NCBI RefSeq assembly: GCF_003627955.1
Contig: NZ_RBWS01000012.1
Location: 163,804 to 227,803, forward strand
Source: Sphingobacterium puteale
Lineage (GTDB): Bacteria; Bacteroidota; Bacteroidia; Sphingobacteriales; Sphingobacteriaceae
Length of the DNA: 64,000 nucleotides
Reading direction: 5' to 3'
In this document: piece after piece, positions 1 to 8,052 of the stretch
How the letters are laid out: each line of letters opens with the position of its first letter
How positions within the stretch are numbered: the stretch's first letter is position 1
The notes under the pieces: generated by a model
What the model was told of the DNA's origin: nothing
Databases searched by the model: none
What the model saw: only the letters and a program-made list of their open reading frames with translations
Translations under genes and position numbers: made by a program

Positions 1-821
1 GCCAAATCCGTAGAGATTGATGCCAAAGGCCAAGCTTCTTCTACGATAACCAGACGGTTTGTTTTCTTAACAGATTCGATAAGTGTAGGGTAATCAATTG
101 GGCGCACAGAACGCAAATCGATCAATTCTACACTAATACCTTCTTTCTTCAATTCTTCAACAGCAGGAATTACAACACGAGGAAGCATTTTACCGAAAGA
201 AACAACAGTAACATCAGTACCTTCCTGAATGATATTTGCTTTTCCGATTTCGAGGTAGTATTCTTCTTCAGGCACTTCACCTTTATCACCGTACATAACC
301 TCGGATTCCATGAAAATAACTGGATCTGGGTCAATAATGGCAGATTTCAATAAACCTTTAGCTTCGTAAGGATTTGAAGGAACAACCACTTTTAAACCCG
401 GTGTATTTGCAAACCAGTTTTCAAAGTTTTGAGAGTGTTGTGCTGCTAGCTGACCTGCATTTCCTGTCGGGCCACGGAATACTATAGGGATAGAAAATTG
501 TCCACCGCTCATGGAGTGGATTTTTGCAGCAGCATTGATAACTTGGTCAATCGCAACAAGTGAAAAGTTAAATGTCATGAACTCAACGATCGGTTTTAGA
601 CCGTTCATTGCTGCACCAACAGCGATACCAGCAAAACCAAGTTCAGCAATAGGTGTATCAATGATACGTTTTGCACCGAATTCATCAAGCATACCTTGGC
701 TTACTTTATAAGCACCGTTATACTCAGCAACTTCTTCACCTAATAAAAATATTTTGTCGTCTTTACGCATTTCTTCGTTCATTGCTTCACGAAGTGCTTC
801 TCTGAATTGTATTTCTCTCAT
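1..821 (-). CDS. pdhB: Pyruvate dehydrogenase E1 component, beta subunit (partial, C-terminus outside window)
   Basis: About 273 N-terminal residues are visible, starting MREIQFREALREAMNEEM. This is the transketolase-like beta chain of the E1 component, which with the alpha chain decarboxylates pyruvate on thiamine diphosphate. Visible family signatures are LLGEEVAEYNGAYKVSQG near residues 26-43, the DTPIAELGFAGIAVGAA segment, and FRGPTGNAGQLAAQHSQ. The ATG at 819-821 is chosen because the family begins with this MREIxFREAL pattern and a -7 element lies about 30 bases upstream. The gene runs off the left edge of the window. A branched-chain 2-oxoacid dehydrogenase beta chain is the alternative; the segment resembles the pyruvate enzyme more. 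Confidence 0.93.
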   Translation of the reverse strand, partial: MREIQFREALREAMNEEMRKDDKIFLLGEEVAEYNGAYKVSQGMLDEFGAKRIIDTPIAELGFAGIAVGAAMNGLKPIVEFMTFNFSLVAIDQVINAAAKIHSMSGGQFSIPIVFRGPTGNAGQLAAQHSQNFENWFANTPGLKVVVPSNPYEAKGLLKSAIIDPDPVIFMESEVMYGDKGEVPEEEYYLEIGKANIIQEGTDVTVVSFGKMLPRVVIPAVEELKKEGISVELIDLRSVRPIDYPTLIESVKKTNRLVIVEEAWPLASISTDL

Positions 822-852
822 CAGTTGTAAAATAGTGTCAATTTTTAGATTA

Positions 853-860
853 CAAATCTA
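853..860 (-). promoter_or_regulatory. Bacteroidota -7 element upstream of the PDH beta gene
   Basis: On the minus strand this reads TAGATTTG, an exact TAnnTTTG match, about 31 bases before the start codon. No good -33 TTG is seen at the usual spacing. Confidence 0.5.
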
Positions 861-944
861 CTATTTAAAATTGATATTTTGAAGATTTGACCAGCCTAAT
901 TGTATAGTTTTATGTCATTTTTTAATAAGTAAATGACTTTTGTA

Positions 945-1586
945 TTAAATTTTGGAAAATAAGTCCGGCAGGAAATCCAATGTTTGTATAAGTGCTTTAT
1001 TACTATTCATTATTGCCAGCGGAATGTTCCACGTGGCACGGTTTCTTTTTTCGACATAATTGGAGATACCACGAAGCTCGATCACCGGAAGATCCATTTT
1101 ATCCGCCGCAAAGAAAACTGCAGCGCCTTCCATGCTCTCGATACAGCTGTCAGGGTGGAGCTGTTTAAGTTTTTCAATAGTATTTGCATTCCCGTGTACC
1201 TTATTCACTGTGATGCCTTGTCCTTGGGGTAAAAACGGAAGCACTATATTTTCGCCATGAAGCAAAGACGATTGAAATTTGGATTTTCCATAACCCAATT
1301 GTTCGATCGGAATGAATTGTTGGTCATCCTCCGCCCCCAATTCGACCAACGATTCTGAGACGACCTGTACAACCGCTCCTATTTTCAGGTTGCGGTCAAA
1401 GCAGCCCGCAATACCTATATTGATAAGGAGATCATATTTATTCTCGTGCAACACCCTTCCTAATTCAAATGCTGTTGCCACCATTCCTACGCCTGTGATT
1501 ATTGTGTCACAGTCGGGGTAATTTGCGGCAACCTCCAGAAAAGGCTGAATTTCGAACTGCGTGGCGGAAACAATTAATATTTTCAT
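945..1586 (-). CDS. mqnB: Futalosine hydrolase (menaquinone biosynthesis)
   Basis: A 213-residue nucleosidase of the MTA/SAH nucleosidase (PNP/UDP) family. It is expected to split futalosine into hypoxanthine and dehypoxanthine futalosine in the alternative menaquinone pathway. Visible features are the N-terminal ILIVSATQFEIQPF strand, the GVGMVATAFELG nucleoside-binding loop, GIAGCFD, and the C-terminal ESMEGAAVFFAADKM motif with the purine/ribose-binding Met-Glu-Gly. It is followed by RGISNYVEKRNRATWNIPLAI, which is typical of MqnB rather than of MTA nucleosidase. It stands alone between the PDH gene and the divergent pterin genes. Plain MTAN is the main alternative and is less likely given the ISNYVExRNRxxWN signature. 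Confidence 0.88.
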   Translation of the reverse strand: MKILIVSATQFEIQPFLEVAANYPDCDTIITGVGMVATAFELGRVLHENKYDLLINIGIAGCFDRNLKIGAVVQVVSESLVELGAEDDQQFIPIEQLGYGKSKFQSSLLHGENIVLPFLPQGQGITVNKVHGNANTIEKLKQLHPDSCIESMEGAAVFFAADKMDLPVIELRGISNYVEKRNRATWNIPLAIMNSNKALIQTLDFLPDLFSKI

Positions 1587-1744
1587 GATGAACTTTCTTT
1601 TATAGTGTGCGAAAATTACGAATTATCGAGCAGGTCTCAGGTACTTTAAAGTAAAAATCAGCGGATGATCTTTCTCCCTTAATTATATTACCATATTCTG
1701 ACGGCATTCCTAAAATAGAAATGTTAAAATTGGCCTTAAAGCCG

Positions 1745-1752
1745 TATCTTTG
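1745..1752 (+). promoter_or_regulatory. -7 element TATCTTTG immediately before the pterin synthase start
   Basis: TAnnTTTG ends only seven bases before the ATG at 1760, so transcription would begin almost at the start codon. It lies inside the longer possible reading frame starting at 1721 and therefore argues for the 1760 start. Confidence 0.55.
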
Positions 1753-1759
1753 TATTATT

Positions 1760-2173
1760 ATGATATTTATAACTCGTCGTGAACGTTTTTGTGCAGCACA
1801 TAAGCTGTATCGTGAAGATTGGAGCAATGAACAAAACGAACAGGTGTTTGGGCTTTGTTCTAATCCAAATTGGCATGGGCACAATTATGACCTTTTTGTC
1901 ACGGTCAAGGGGGAAGTAAATCCCGAAACTGGTTTTTTGATCGATTTAAAGATCATGAAAGAAATTATCAACCGCAGCATTATTGACAAAGTGGATCATC
2001 GTAATTTCAATTTGGATGTTGATTTTATGAAAGACGTCATGGCTTCTACAGAAAATATCGCTATTGAGATATTCAAAATCCTCAAACCGCTTTTTGAGGA
2101 AGAAGGAGTTGCATTGCATAGTGTACGTTTGCATGAAACCGAAAATAACTACGTCGAATATTTTGGCGATTAA
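1760..2173 (+). CDS. 6-pyruvoyltetrahydropterin synthase / 6-carboxytetrahydropterin synthase family protein
   Basis: A 137-residue T-fold enzyme that acts on 7,8-dihydroneopterin triphosphate. The zinc ligands are His14 (CAAH), His39 and His41 (HGH). The catalytic cysteine is Cys33, in CSNPNWHGHNY. The C-terminus HETENNYVEYFGD carries the substrate-binding Glu. The Cys-x5-His-Gly-His spacing is the one known from eukaryotic-type PTPS (biopterin route), whereas QueD enzymes usually have Cys-x3-HGH. It sits 28 bases upstream of folE, which makes its substrate. ATG 1760 is preferred over 1721 because family homology begins at MIFITRRERFCAAH and a -7 box lies between the two. An automatic label would be queD; I keep both options open. 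Confidence 0.85.
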   Translation: MIFITRRERFCAAHKLYREDWSNEQNEQVFGLCSNPNWHGHNYDLFVTVKGEVNPETGFLIDLKIMKEIINRSIIDKVDHRNFNLDVDFMKDVMASTENIAIEIFKILKPLFEEEGVALHSVRLHETENNYVEYFGD

Positions 2174-2201
2174 TCTTTAATACATTTAAATAGTAGAAAC
2201 T

Positions 2202-2831
2202 ATGAGTCAACACTCATTTGACAGCGAAGAGTTGGATGGATATATTAAGATCGACAAATACAATACTGAAAAAGTAGATCGCATCGCTTCTCATTATACA
2301 GATATATTGGAATGTTTGGGCGAAGATCCCAAGCGTGAAGGTCTGGTAAAGACTCCTGAGCGTGTCGCTAAAGCCCTGCAATTTTTAACACATGGATATG
2401 ATATTGATGCTGCAGAAGTGCTTAAAGGAGCCATGTTTGAGGAAGATTATAGCCAGATGGTGGTTGTAAAGGATATTGAAGTATACTCCTTGTGTGAGCA
2501 TCATATGTTACCTTTCTTTGGCAAGGCACACATCGCCTATATTCCAAATGGACATATTGTAGGCTTGAGTAAAATTCCTCGTGTCGTGGATATCTTTGCC
2601 CGTCGTCTGCAGGTACAGGAACGCCTTACCAATGAGATCAGAGATTGTATCCAGGAAACCTTGGGCGCCCGTGGAGTCGCTGTGGTGATGGAGTGCAAGC
2701 ACATGTGTATGGCGATGCGTGGGGTACAAAAGCAGAACTCCGTTACAACGACCTCCGCATTTACAGGTGCATTTCAAAATGACGTAACCCGATCCGAATT
2801 TTTACGCCTGATCACGGCCGATCTTGCTTAG
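2202..2831 (+). CDS. folE: GTP cyclohydrolase I
   Basis: A 209-residue enzyme converting GTP to 7,8-dihydroneopterin triphosphate, the entry to folate, biopterin and queuosine. The zinc site is visible as Cys98 and His101 (YSLCEHHMLPFFG) and Cys169 (CKHMCMAMRGVQK). The GTP-binding signature GLSKIPRVVDIFARRLQVQE follows at residues 121-140. Length matches the family. It follows the pterin synthase by 28 bases, probably in one transcript, and is closed by a strong terminator at 2853-2897. Confidence 0.97.
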   Translation: MSQHSFDSEELDGYIKIDKYNTEKVDRIASHYTDILECLGEDPKREGLVKTPERVAKALQFLTHGYDIDAAEVLKGAMFEEDYSQMVVVKDIEVYSLCEHHMLPFFGKAHIAYIPNGHIVGLSKIPRVVDIFARRLQVQERLTNEIRDCIQETLGARGVAVVMECKHMCMAMRGVQKQNSVTTTSAFTGAFQNDVTRSEFLRLITADLA

Positions 2832-2852
2832 TATTTTTATCGCTAAATAATA

Positions 2853-2897
2853 AAAATAAGCCCTCGAGAAGCATGTCTTCAAGAGGGCTTATTTTTT
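2853..2897 (+). terminator. Rho-independent terminator after folE
   Basis: Perfect 11-bp stem (AATAAGCCCTC at 2855-2865 against 2883-2893), a 17-base loop and a run of six T. Confidence 0.85.
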
Positions 2898-3059
2898 GAT
2901 GAATTCGGGAAATAAATGCAAAAATCAAAAAATGGGGATAGTGCGTTTTTGGGCTTTTAGGGCAAGTCGCTCAAAAATCTCTTTACAAACTGATAAATAT
3001 ATCGTTCTGTTTATCAGTTTTTTATAAAAAAATATTTTTATCATAAAAATGTTTTTTGG

Positions 3060-3067
3060 TACCTTTG
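3060..3067 (+). promoter_or_regulatory. -7 element TACCTTTG next to the O-methyltransferase start
   Basis: Exact TAnnTTTG ending five bases before ATG 3073. It falls inside the longer frame from 3049 and so supports the 3073 start, with little or no 5' untranslated leader. Confidence 0.5.
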
Positions 3068-3072
3068 TGGTT

Positions 3073-3708
3073 ATGGAAATTGTTGCCAACGATTTAGAGT
3101 CCTATTTGGAACATACTACAGACGAAGAAAATTCGTTACTGAAAAGGGTAAATCGGGAGACATATTTGAAGGAAACAATGCCCCATATGTTATCTGGTCA
3201 TTACCAGGGAAGAGTTCTTTCTTTATTGAGTAAATTGGTTGCTCCGAAACGCATTTTGGAGATTGGAACTTTTACGGGATATGCCACATTATGTCTCGCA
3301 GAAGGTCTTCAGCAAAATGGGATTTTACATACCATTGATATCAATGAAGAGCAACAGGAAAGAGTCCAAGGGTATTTTGATGCATCTGAATTTGCGGATA
3401 AAATCAAGTACCATATTGGTGACGCAGCGGAGATCATACCCACATTGAATGAAACATTTGATCTGGTATTTATTGACGCTGATAAAAAGAGAAATTTATA
3501 TTATTTCGAAACGATAATAAATCAAGTCCCGTCTGGGGGACTCATTTTGATTGACAACGTCTTATGGAAAGGTAAGGTGTTAGATTCAAAACCAGACAAC
3601 CAAACAAAGCAGATCATTGATTTGAATGCACGTTTAGCTCAGGACAAGCGCGTAGAGAAGGTAATATTACCGATTCGAGACGGACTTTTTGCGTTGCGCA
3701 AGAAGTAA
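3073..3708 (+). CDS. SAM-dependent O-methyltransferase (caffeoyl-CoA/catechol O-methyltransferase family)
   Basis: A 211-residue class I methyltransferase. The SAM-binding motif is RILEIGTFTGYATLCLAEGL near residues 59-78, followed by the acidic ribose-binding strand HTIDINEEQ. The family metal/catechol signature is LVFIDADKKRNLYYFE and LILIDNVLWKGKV. These define Methyltransf_3, which methylates catechol-type hydroxyls using a divalent metal. The substrate is unknown. A start at 3049 would add MFFGTFVV, but the -7 box lies across it. It is followed 22 bases later by a glucosaminidase gene, and co-transcription with the cell-wall run is possible. Confidence 0.9.
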   Translation: MEIVANDLESYLEHTTDEENSLLKRVNRETYLKETMPHMLSGHYQGRVLSLLSKLVAPKRILEIGTFTGYATLCLAEGLQQNGILHTIDINEEQQERVQGYFDASEFADKIKYHIGDAAEIIPTLNETFDLVFIDADKKRNLYYFETIINQVPSGGLILIDNVLWKGKVLDSKPDNQTKQIIDLNARLAQDKRVEKVILPIRDGLFALRKK

Positions 3709-3730
3709 TTTGTGAACTAAAACATTCTTC

Positions 3731-4252
3731 ATGAATTTAAAACAATTAAAAAGCTTTGTACTGTTACTGGCTTTAGCAACTTTTGGAATATCAAAGGTTT
3801 CAGCTCAAAGTGCGGCATATGTCGATAAGTACAGTCCAATTGCAAAAGAAATGATGGAGGAACATGGAGTTCCGGCATCGGTTATCTTAGCCATCGCCAT
3901 GCATGAAAGTGGAAATGGTGGTAGCAGGGTAGCAAAGAATTTGAACAACCATTTTGGTGTCAAAGGAAAAAACAACAGTACCGTTATTCGGTCAGCTTAC
4001 AAAGGTTATCGGTCTGTATTGGACTCGTACGATGACTTTGTAGGGATAGTAAAAAGAAAAAAGACTACCCAAAGCCTTTTTGAAAAACATCCGGGAGAAA
4101 AATATGAAGCTTGGGTCAAGGCGATAGCTCGTTCGGGATACTCCACGAGTAAAGGTTGGACAGCAAAAGTAATCGCTACCATAAAACGGTATCACCTTGA
4201 TATGTTTGATAACGATTCTAAGCAAAATAAATTCTCGTCAACAAAAAAATAA
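3731..4252 (+). CDS. Secreted glucosaminidase-domain peptidoglycan hydrolase
   Basis: A 173-residue exported protein. A signal peptide spans residues 1-25 (ends SKVSAQS) and a mannosyl-glycoprotein endo-beta-N-acetylglucosaminidase domain of the FlgJ/LytG type fills the rest. The catalytic Glu is in AIAMHESGNGGSRVAKNLNN, followed by NHFGVKGK and YDDFVGIVK, all typical of the domain. It is expected to cut glycan strands in the periplasm. It is a short single-domain version; the next gene, 15 bases downstream, is a longer paralogue with LysM, so the pair looks like a tandem duplication. Confidence 0.9.
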   Translation: MNLKQLKSFVLLLALATFGISKVSAQSAAYVDKYSPIAKEMMEEHGVPASVILAIAMHESGNGGSRVAKNLNNHFGVKGKNNSTVIRSAYKGYRSVLDSYDDFVGIVKRKKTTQSLFEKHPGEKYEAWVKAIARSGYSTSKGWTAKVIATIKRYHLDMFDNDSKQNKFSSTKK

Positions 4253-4267
4253 GCACGACATTACTGC

Positions 4268-5101
4268 ATGAAGAAGTTTTTTTATGGCATGTTTGTATTC
4301 ATGATGTTGATTACATCCTGTTCAAGCCGGAGAGGCACATTATCATCAGCTAAATCCGGTTCCAATTCAAAAACTTCTTCATCTTCTACTACAGGTCGGC
4401 CCTCCATGGCTGGAAATGACTACATTGCGCATTATAAAGATATCGCAATTGCGGAAATGAACAAGTATGGTATTCCGGCCAGTATAAAACTTGCTCAGGC
4501 GCTTTTAGAGTCAGGTAATGGCAATAGTTATCTAGCGCGTGAAGCAAATAATCATTTTGGCATAAAGTGCGGAGGCGTATGGAAAGGTAAGTCTGTAACT
4601 CGCCCTGACGATAATATCAACGATTGTTTTCGCGTATATGAAAACCCCGAACAATCGTTTAGGGATCATTCCGAATTCCTGTTGCGTCCCCGATATTCCG
4701 CATTGTTTAAATTAGATAAGAACGATTACAAAGGCTGGGCCAAAGGGCTTAAAGCCGCAGGATACGCAACCAACCCCCGTTATCCGGATTTATTGATAGA
4801 AATGATCGAACGGTATCAGCTCGACCAATATGACCGTAAAGAAACGCCGAAGGAGAAAGTGGTACGTGAAGAGACTGTGAAAGAGGAAATCGTTCAGCAT
4901 GTTCAGGAGGCTCCTCCTACTGCCGTCAAGACCGAAGAAATCAAAAGCCCCGTGGCGATGCGTATTCACGAGGTAAAAGCACAAGATACCCTTTATTCGC
5001 TGAGCAAACGCTATAATGTCTCTGTCGAACAGATCAAATCATTAAATGACCTAACAGATGAAGCATTGTCCTTAGGACAGCTATTGGTTATATCTAAATA
5101 G
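4268..5101 (+). CDS. Glucosaminidase lipoprotein with C-terminal LysM
   Basis: 277 residues. A lipoprotein signal (MLITSCSS, lipidated Cys near residue 19) is followed by a Ser/Thr-rich linker and a glucosaminidase domain near residues 55-190. The catalytic Glu is in AQALLESGNGNSYLAREANN, then NHFGIKCG and YENPEQSFRDHSEFL. An acidic/basic linker (KEKVVREETVKEEIV) leads to a LysM domain at residues 232-276 (DTLYSLSKRYNVSVEQIKSLN). It should be anchored in a membrane and bind peptidoglycan through LysM while hydrolysing it. It follows the smaller paralogue by 15 bases, which suggests an operon. Confidence 0.92.
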   Translation: MKKFFYGMFVFMMLITSCSSRRGTLSSAKSGSNSKTSSSSTTGRPSMAGNDYIAHYKDIAIAEMNKYGIPASIKLAQALLESGNGNSYLAREANNHFGIKCGGVWKGKSVTRPDDNINDCFRVYENPEQSFRDHSEFLLRPRYSALFKLDKNDYKGWAKGLKAAGYATNPRYPDLLIEMIERYQLDQYDRKETPKEKVVREETVKEEIVQHVQEAPPTAVKTEEIKSPVAMRIHEVKAQDTLYSLSKRYNVSVEQIKSLNDLTDEALSLGQLLVISK

Positions 5102-5162
5102 TTACGCTTTAAAAGATGTTAAATATTTCAGTTTTGTATGGCGATATAGTAGTTTTACGAAA

Positions 5163-5924
5163 GTGAAGCTATTACGATATATTTTTCTATTTTCGGCCAT
5201 ACTTGGCTGTATCCCGCTACTTTTTTGTCAGGAAAAAAGAGTTGAAGGTATCGTATTTGACAAAAATACCAAACAACGTATCGGAAATGTGAGACTTGCG
5301 AACCTCCGTACAGGTGAAGTAATCTATAATAATATCAAAGGCGAATTTGACTTTTCTGCCCGGATAGGTGATCAGGTTGTCGCGATGAGCAAAGGCTATT
5401 TTTCAGATACCCTATCTGTTGACAATAAGGGATTGCTATTGTTTCATTTATTGCGTGAATCCATTTATATTGATGAAGTTCAGGTGTCCGCACGAAAGAG
5501 CCCCGAGGAAATTCTGAAAAAAGCAAAAGAAGATTATGAAAAGGCCTATCGGTTGGGAGGATATGGTGATGTTTTTTCCGTTGGCCCTACCGGAGCAGGA
5601 CTGAGTATAAACTCCATTTACAGTTTATTTAGCAAAGAGGCTAAGAGAGCGCGTAGGCTGACTAAAACCATTGAAAACGATTATAAGGAGAATGTGATTG
5701 ATTATAAATTTACGAAGGAACTCATCAGTAAAGTGACAGGACTCAGTTTTGAGGAAGCCGAAAAATTTAGGCGAATATTTAGACCGTCCTATTTTTTCAT
5801 TCTGGCAGCAAGCGATTACGAAGTAACAAATTACATCAAAGACTGCTATTCACGCTACCGATTGAACCCTTCGCAATATTTTATAGAGCCTTTTCCAACA
5901 ATTAATTATAAATTAGTACCGTAA
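5163..5924 (+). CDS. Exported protein with N-terminal carboxypeptidase-like regulatory domain
   Basis: 253 residues with a GTG start. A signal peptide spans residues 1-22 (LLFCQEKR). A CarboxypepD_reg-like beta-sandwich follows near residues 27-105 (RVEGIVFDKNTKQRIGNVRL, then IKGEFDFSARIGDQVV and IYIDEVQVSARK). The remaining alpha-helical part (KAKEDYEKAYRLGGYGDVFS onward) matches no enzyme I recognise. Such proteins are common envelope proteins of unknown function in Bacteroidota. It sits inside the cell-wall run, before the DUF3078 barrel and the amidase. No ATG lies near the signal peptide, so GTG is needed. Confidence 0.78.
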   Translation: MKLLRYIFLFSAILGCIPLLFCQEKRVEGIVFDKNTKQRIGNVRLANLRTGEVIYNNIKGEFDFSARIGDQVVAMSKGYFSDTLSVDNKGLLLFHLLRESIYIDEVQVSARKSPEEILKKAKEDYEKAYRLGGYGDVFSVGPTGAGLSINSIYSLFSKEAKRARRLTKTIENDYKENVIDYKFTKELISKVTGLSFEEAEKFRRIFRPSYFFILAASDYEVTNYIKDCYSRYRLNPSQYFIEPFPTINYKLVP

Positions 5925-5947
5925 ACAAAAAAATAGACGTTTTCAGA

Positions 5948-6985
5948 ATGAAATTATTCAATGTTGTGGGCATGGCTATGCTTTGCCTTTCTTTTACGAA
6001 CATAAGGGCACAGGATCTGAAGGATCTTAGAGCAAAACCAGATACCATAATTTCTGTACAAAAAGAGCAACCTTTAAATATCAAAACTATTCGTCCGGTG
6101 GTACCCAAGCTCAATCTTGAAGTAGATTACTGGAAGCATTGGACCAAGTTTGGTATCAATTTAAACCAGGCATCCTTTAATGATAACTGGAAAGGTGGTG
6201 GAGTCGGTTCCATCGCTGTTGGCCTCAACGCCAATCATAAATCAGACTATACGCGGGACAACTTTAATTTTGTGACCGAAGTAGACCTTCGTTACGGTAA
6301 GATCAAGAATACAAATAATATCGCCAAAAAGAATAATGACCGGATATTTTGGGATAACAAGTTATCTTATAAATTATCGGCAAACTGGGCCCTGTTTACA
6401 TCTGTTACCTTCGAGTCACAATTCGATGCGGGTTATAAATATAAAACGGTGAATGGTAAGGACACCATTGATTATATTGAAAATGCCTTTATGGCGCCCG
6501 CCTATCTAACGGAATCATTCGGTCTTGAATATAAGCCAAGCAATGAGTTTTCGTTGCGTTTTGGTACGGGTACCGCACGGCAGACCTTTATTTTGGATGA
6601 GCGTGTAAAACCTCGTTCGGGAGAAGGCTTTTTTCAGAAATACGGTTATTATAGAGACCCTAACAACCCTACGGTAGGAACAGGGGAACGCTTTGGGGTG
6701 AAAGAAGACCGTACTTTTGCGAATGCACTCGCTTTTCAGCTTACGGGCAACCTGGACAAGAACTTTACGGATAAATTGAATGTGAAGGCACGTTACAATC
6801 TATTCGCTGACTATGAGAAGATTTCGGATCCGACCCATCGTTTGGATGTTACCGTAACAGCAAAAGTGACCCGGGTGATCAACGTCAATTTAAACGGCAT
6901 TATGATCTATGATCCGGATGTTATTTCAAAAGTTCAGTTAAGCCAGTCGTTGGCCATGGGAATTGTCTATAGTTTACCAAAATAA
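5948..6985 (+). CDS. DUF3078 domain outer-membrane beta-barrel protein
   Basis: 345 residues with a signal peptide at 1-22 (LSFTNIRAQD). The body is alternating beta strands with the DUF3078 signature WTKFGINLNQASFNDNWKGG and many aromatic-ended strands (NFNFVTEVDLRYG, LSYKLSANWALFTSVTFE, LAFQLTGNLDKNF). It is probably a small outer-membrane barrel. Molecular function is unknown for the family. The stop codon overlaps the start of the amidase gene (TAATG at 6983-6987), indicating translational coupling with a peptidoglycan enzyme. Confidence 0.88.
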   Translation: MKLFNVVGMAMLCLSFTNIRAQDLKDLRAKPDTIISVQKEQPLNIKTIRPVVPKLNLEVDYWKHWTKFGINLNQASFNDNWKGGGVGSIAVGLNANHKSDYTRDNFNFVTEVDLRYGKIKNTNNIAKKNNDRIFWDNKLSYKLSANWALFTSVTFESQFDAGYKYKTVNGKDTIDYIENAFMAPAYLTESFGLEYKPSNEFSLRFGTGTARQTFILDERVKPRSGEGFFQKYGYYRDPNNPTVGTGERFGVKEDRTFANALAFQLTGNLDKNFTDKLNVKARYNLFADYEKISDPTHRLDVTVTAKVTRVINVNLNGIMIYDPDVISKVQLSQSLAMGIVYSLPK

Positions 6986-7854
6986 TGTTTAGACCAGTGT
7001 CAATTGGGATCATACTTGCTGTGTTGATGTCCTTGGCGAGCTGTAAGTCCAAGGGACATGCCGCTGTGTCCAGACCATTGGTCGCTTCTTTTGCGCCTGC
7101 AGTTGTATTGGAAGAAAAGGTTGTTGCCAAGCCCGATACGAATCTATTGACACCCCAGGAGAGAAAGGTAATCTTCCTGCAGAAAACCGGAGTTCACCCC
7201 GAATGGCGTCAAGCAGAAGCTATTCACTATGATGTTCGCAAGCCAAACTTTGTGATCATCCACCATACGGCACAAGATAGCGTCGCTCAGACCATCAAGA
7301 CATTCCAGATTCCACGGACCAAGGTGAGTTCACATTATGTGATCGGCCGCAACGGTGAGATTATCCAGATGCTGAATGACTATGTCCGCTCGTGGCATGC
7401 CGGTGTTGCAAAGTGGGGATCCATTGTAGACATGAATTCCTGCTCTATTGGAATAGAATTGGACAATAATGGCAGGGAGCCTTTTCCAGATGCCCAGATC
7501 AATTCACTGATGACGGTGTTGGATACTTTAAAATCACGCTATCTGATCCCTGACAATAATTTTATCGGTCACGCAGATATCGCTCCGTCGCGCAAGAATG
7601 ACCCCAGTGTATTCTTCCCCTGGAAGAAGCTTGCGGAAAGAGGATTTGGTATCTGGTATGATGAAGGCCAACTAATTACCCCTCCTGATAGTTTTAATGC
7701 CAGAGATGCGCTTAAAATCATCGGGTATGACACCTCTAACCTAAAGGCAGCGATCGTCGCATTTAAGCGGAAATTTATCGTGCGCGACACAACACCCGAG
7801 CTGACGGTGTATGATAAGAGCGTACTTTACAATATTTATAAAAAATACGAATAG
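6985..7854 (+). CDS. N-acetylmuramoyl-L-alanine amidase (Amidase_2/AmiD type) lipoprotein
   Basis: 289 residues. A lipoprotein signal (LMSLASCKSKG, Cys near residue 20) is followed by an Amidase_2/PGRP domain near residues 80-220. Zinc ligands are suggested by VIIHHTAQDS and the later GHADIAPSRKNDPS. Other family segments are SSHYVIGRNGEIIQML and SIGIELDNNGREPF. The C-terminal 60 residues (DALKIIGYDTSNLKAAIVAF, FKRKF) look like a peptidoglycan-binding helical module. It cleaves the bond between MurNAc and L-Ala. It is coupled to the DUF3078 gene by a one-base overlap and ends the cell-wall run. Confidence 0.93.
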   Translation: MFRPVSIGIILAVLMSLASCKSKGHAAVSRPLVASFAPAVVLEEKVVAKPDTNLLTPQERKVIFLQKTGVHPEWRQAEAIHYDVRKPNFVIIHHTAQDSVAQTIKTFQIPRTKVSSHYVIGRNGEIIQMLNDYVRSWHAGVAKWGSIVDMNSCSIGIELDNNGREPFPDAQINSLMTVLDTLKSRYLIPDNNFIGHADIAPSRKNDPSVFFPWKKLAERGFGIWYDEGQLITPPDSFNARDALKIIGYDTSNLKAAIVAFKRKFIVRDTTPELTVYDKSVLYNIYKKYE

Positions 7855-7911
7855 GCTTTCTAAAAGCGAATCATGAGCCGTGAAGCCAAATAAGACGTTG
7901 GTATCTCGGTT

Positions 7912-7962
7912 TATTACATGAAAAGTCCGGGTGAGCCATGAATCCGGACTTTTCATGTAATA
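7912..7962. terminator. Long perfect hairpin between convergent genes
   Basis: A perfect 19-bp inverted repeat (7912-7930 against 7944-7962) with a 13-base loop lies between the amidase gene (+) and the symporter gene (-). Neither side has a long T run. It is probably a bidirectional terminator or mRNA 3'-end structure. Confidence 0.6.
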
Positions 7963-8052
7963 TTCGCGGGGCGATTAAAATCCCCTCTTCAAATAAAACT
8001 CCGATTCGTAATCAGATTTTCTGTTTACGGGCCATCTACCGCTACCCTATTT

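Noticed and set aside
1721..1759. Longer start for the pterin synthase
   Set aside because: A -7 box lies inside the extension and family similarity starts at 1760.
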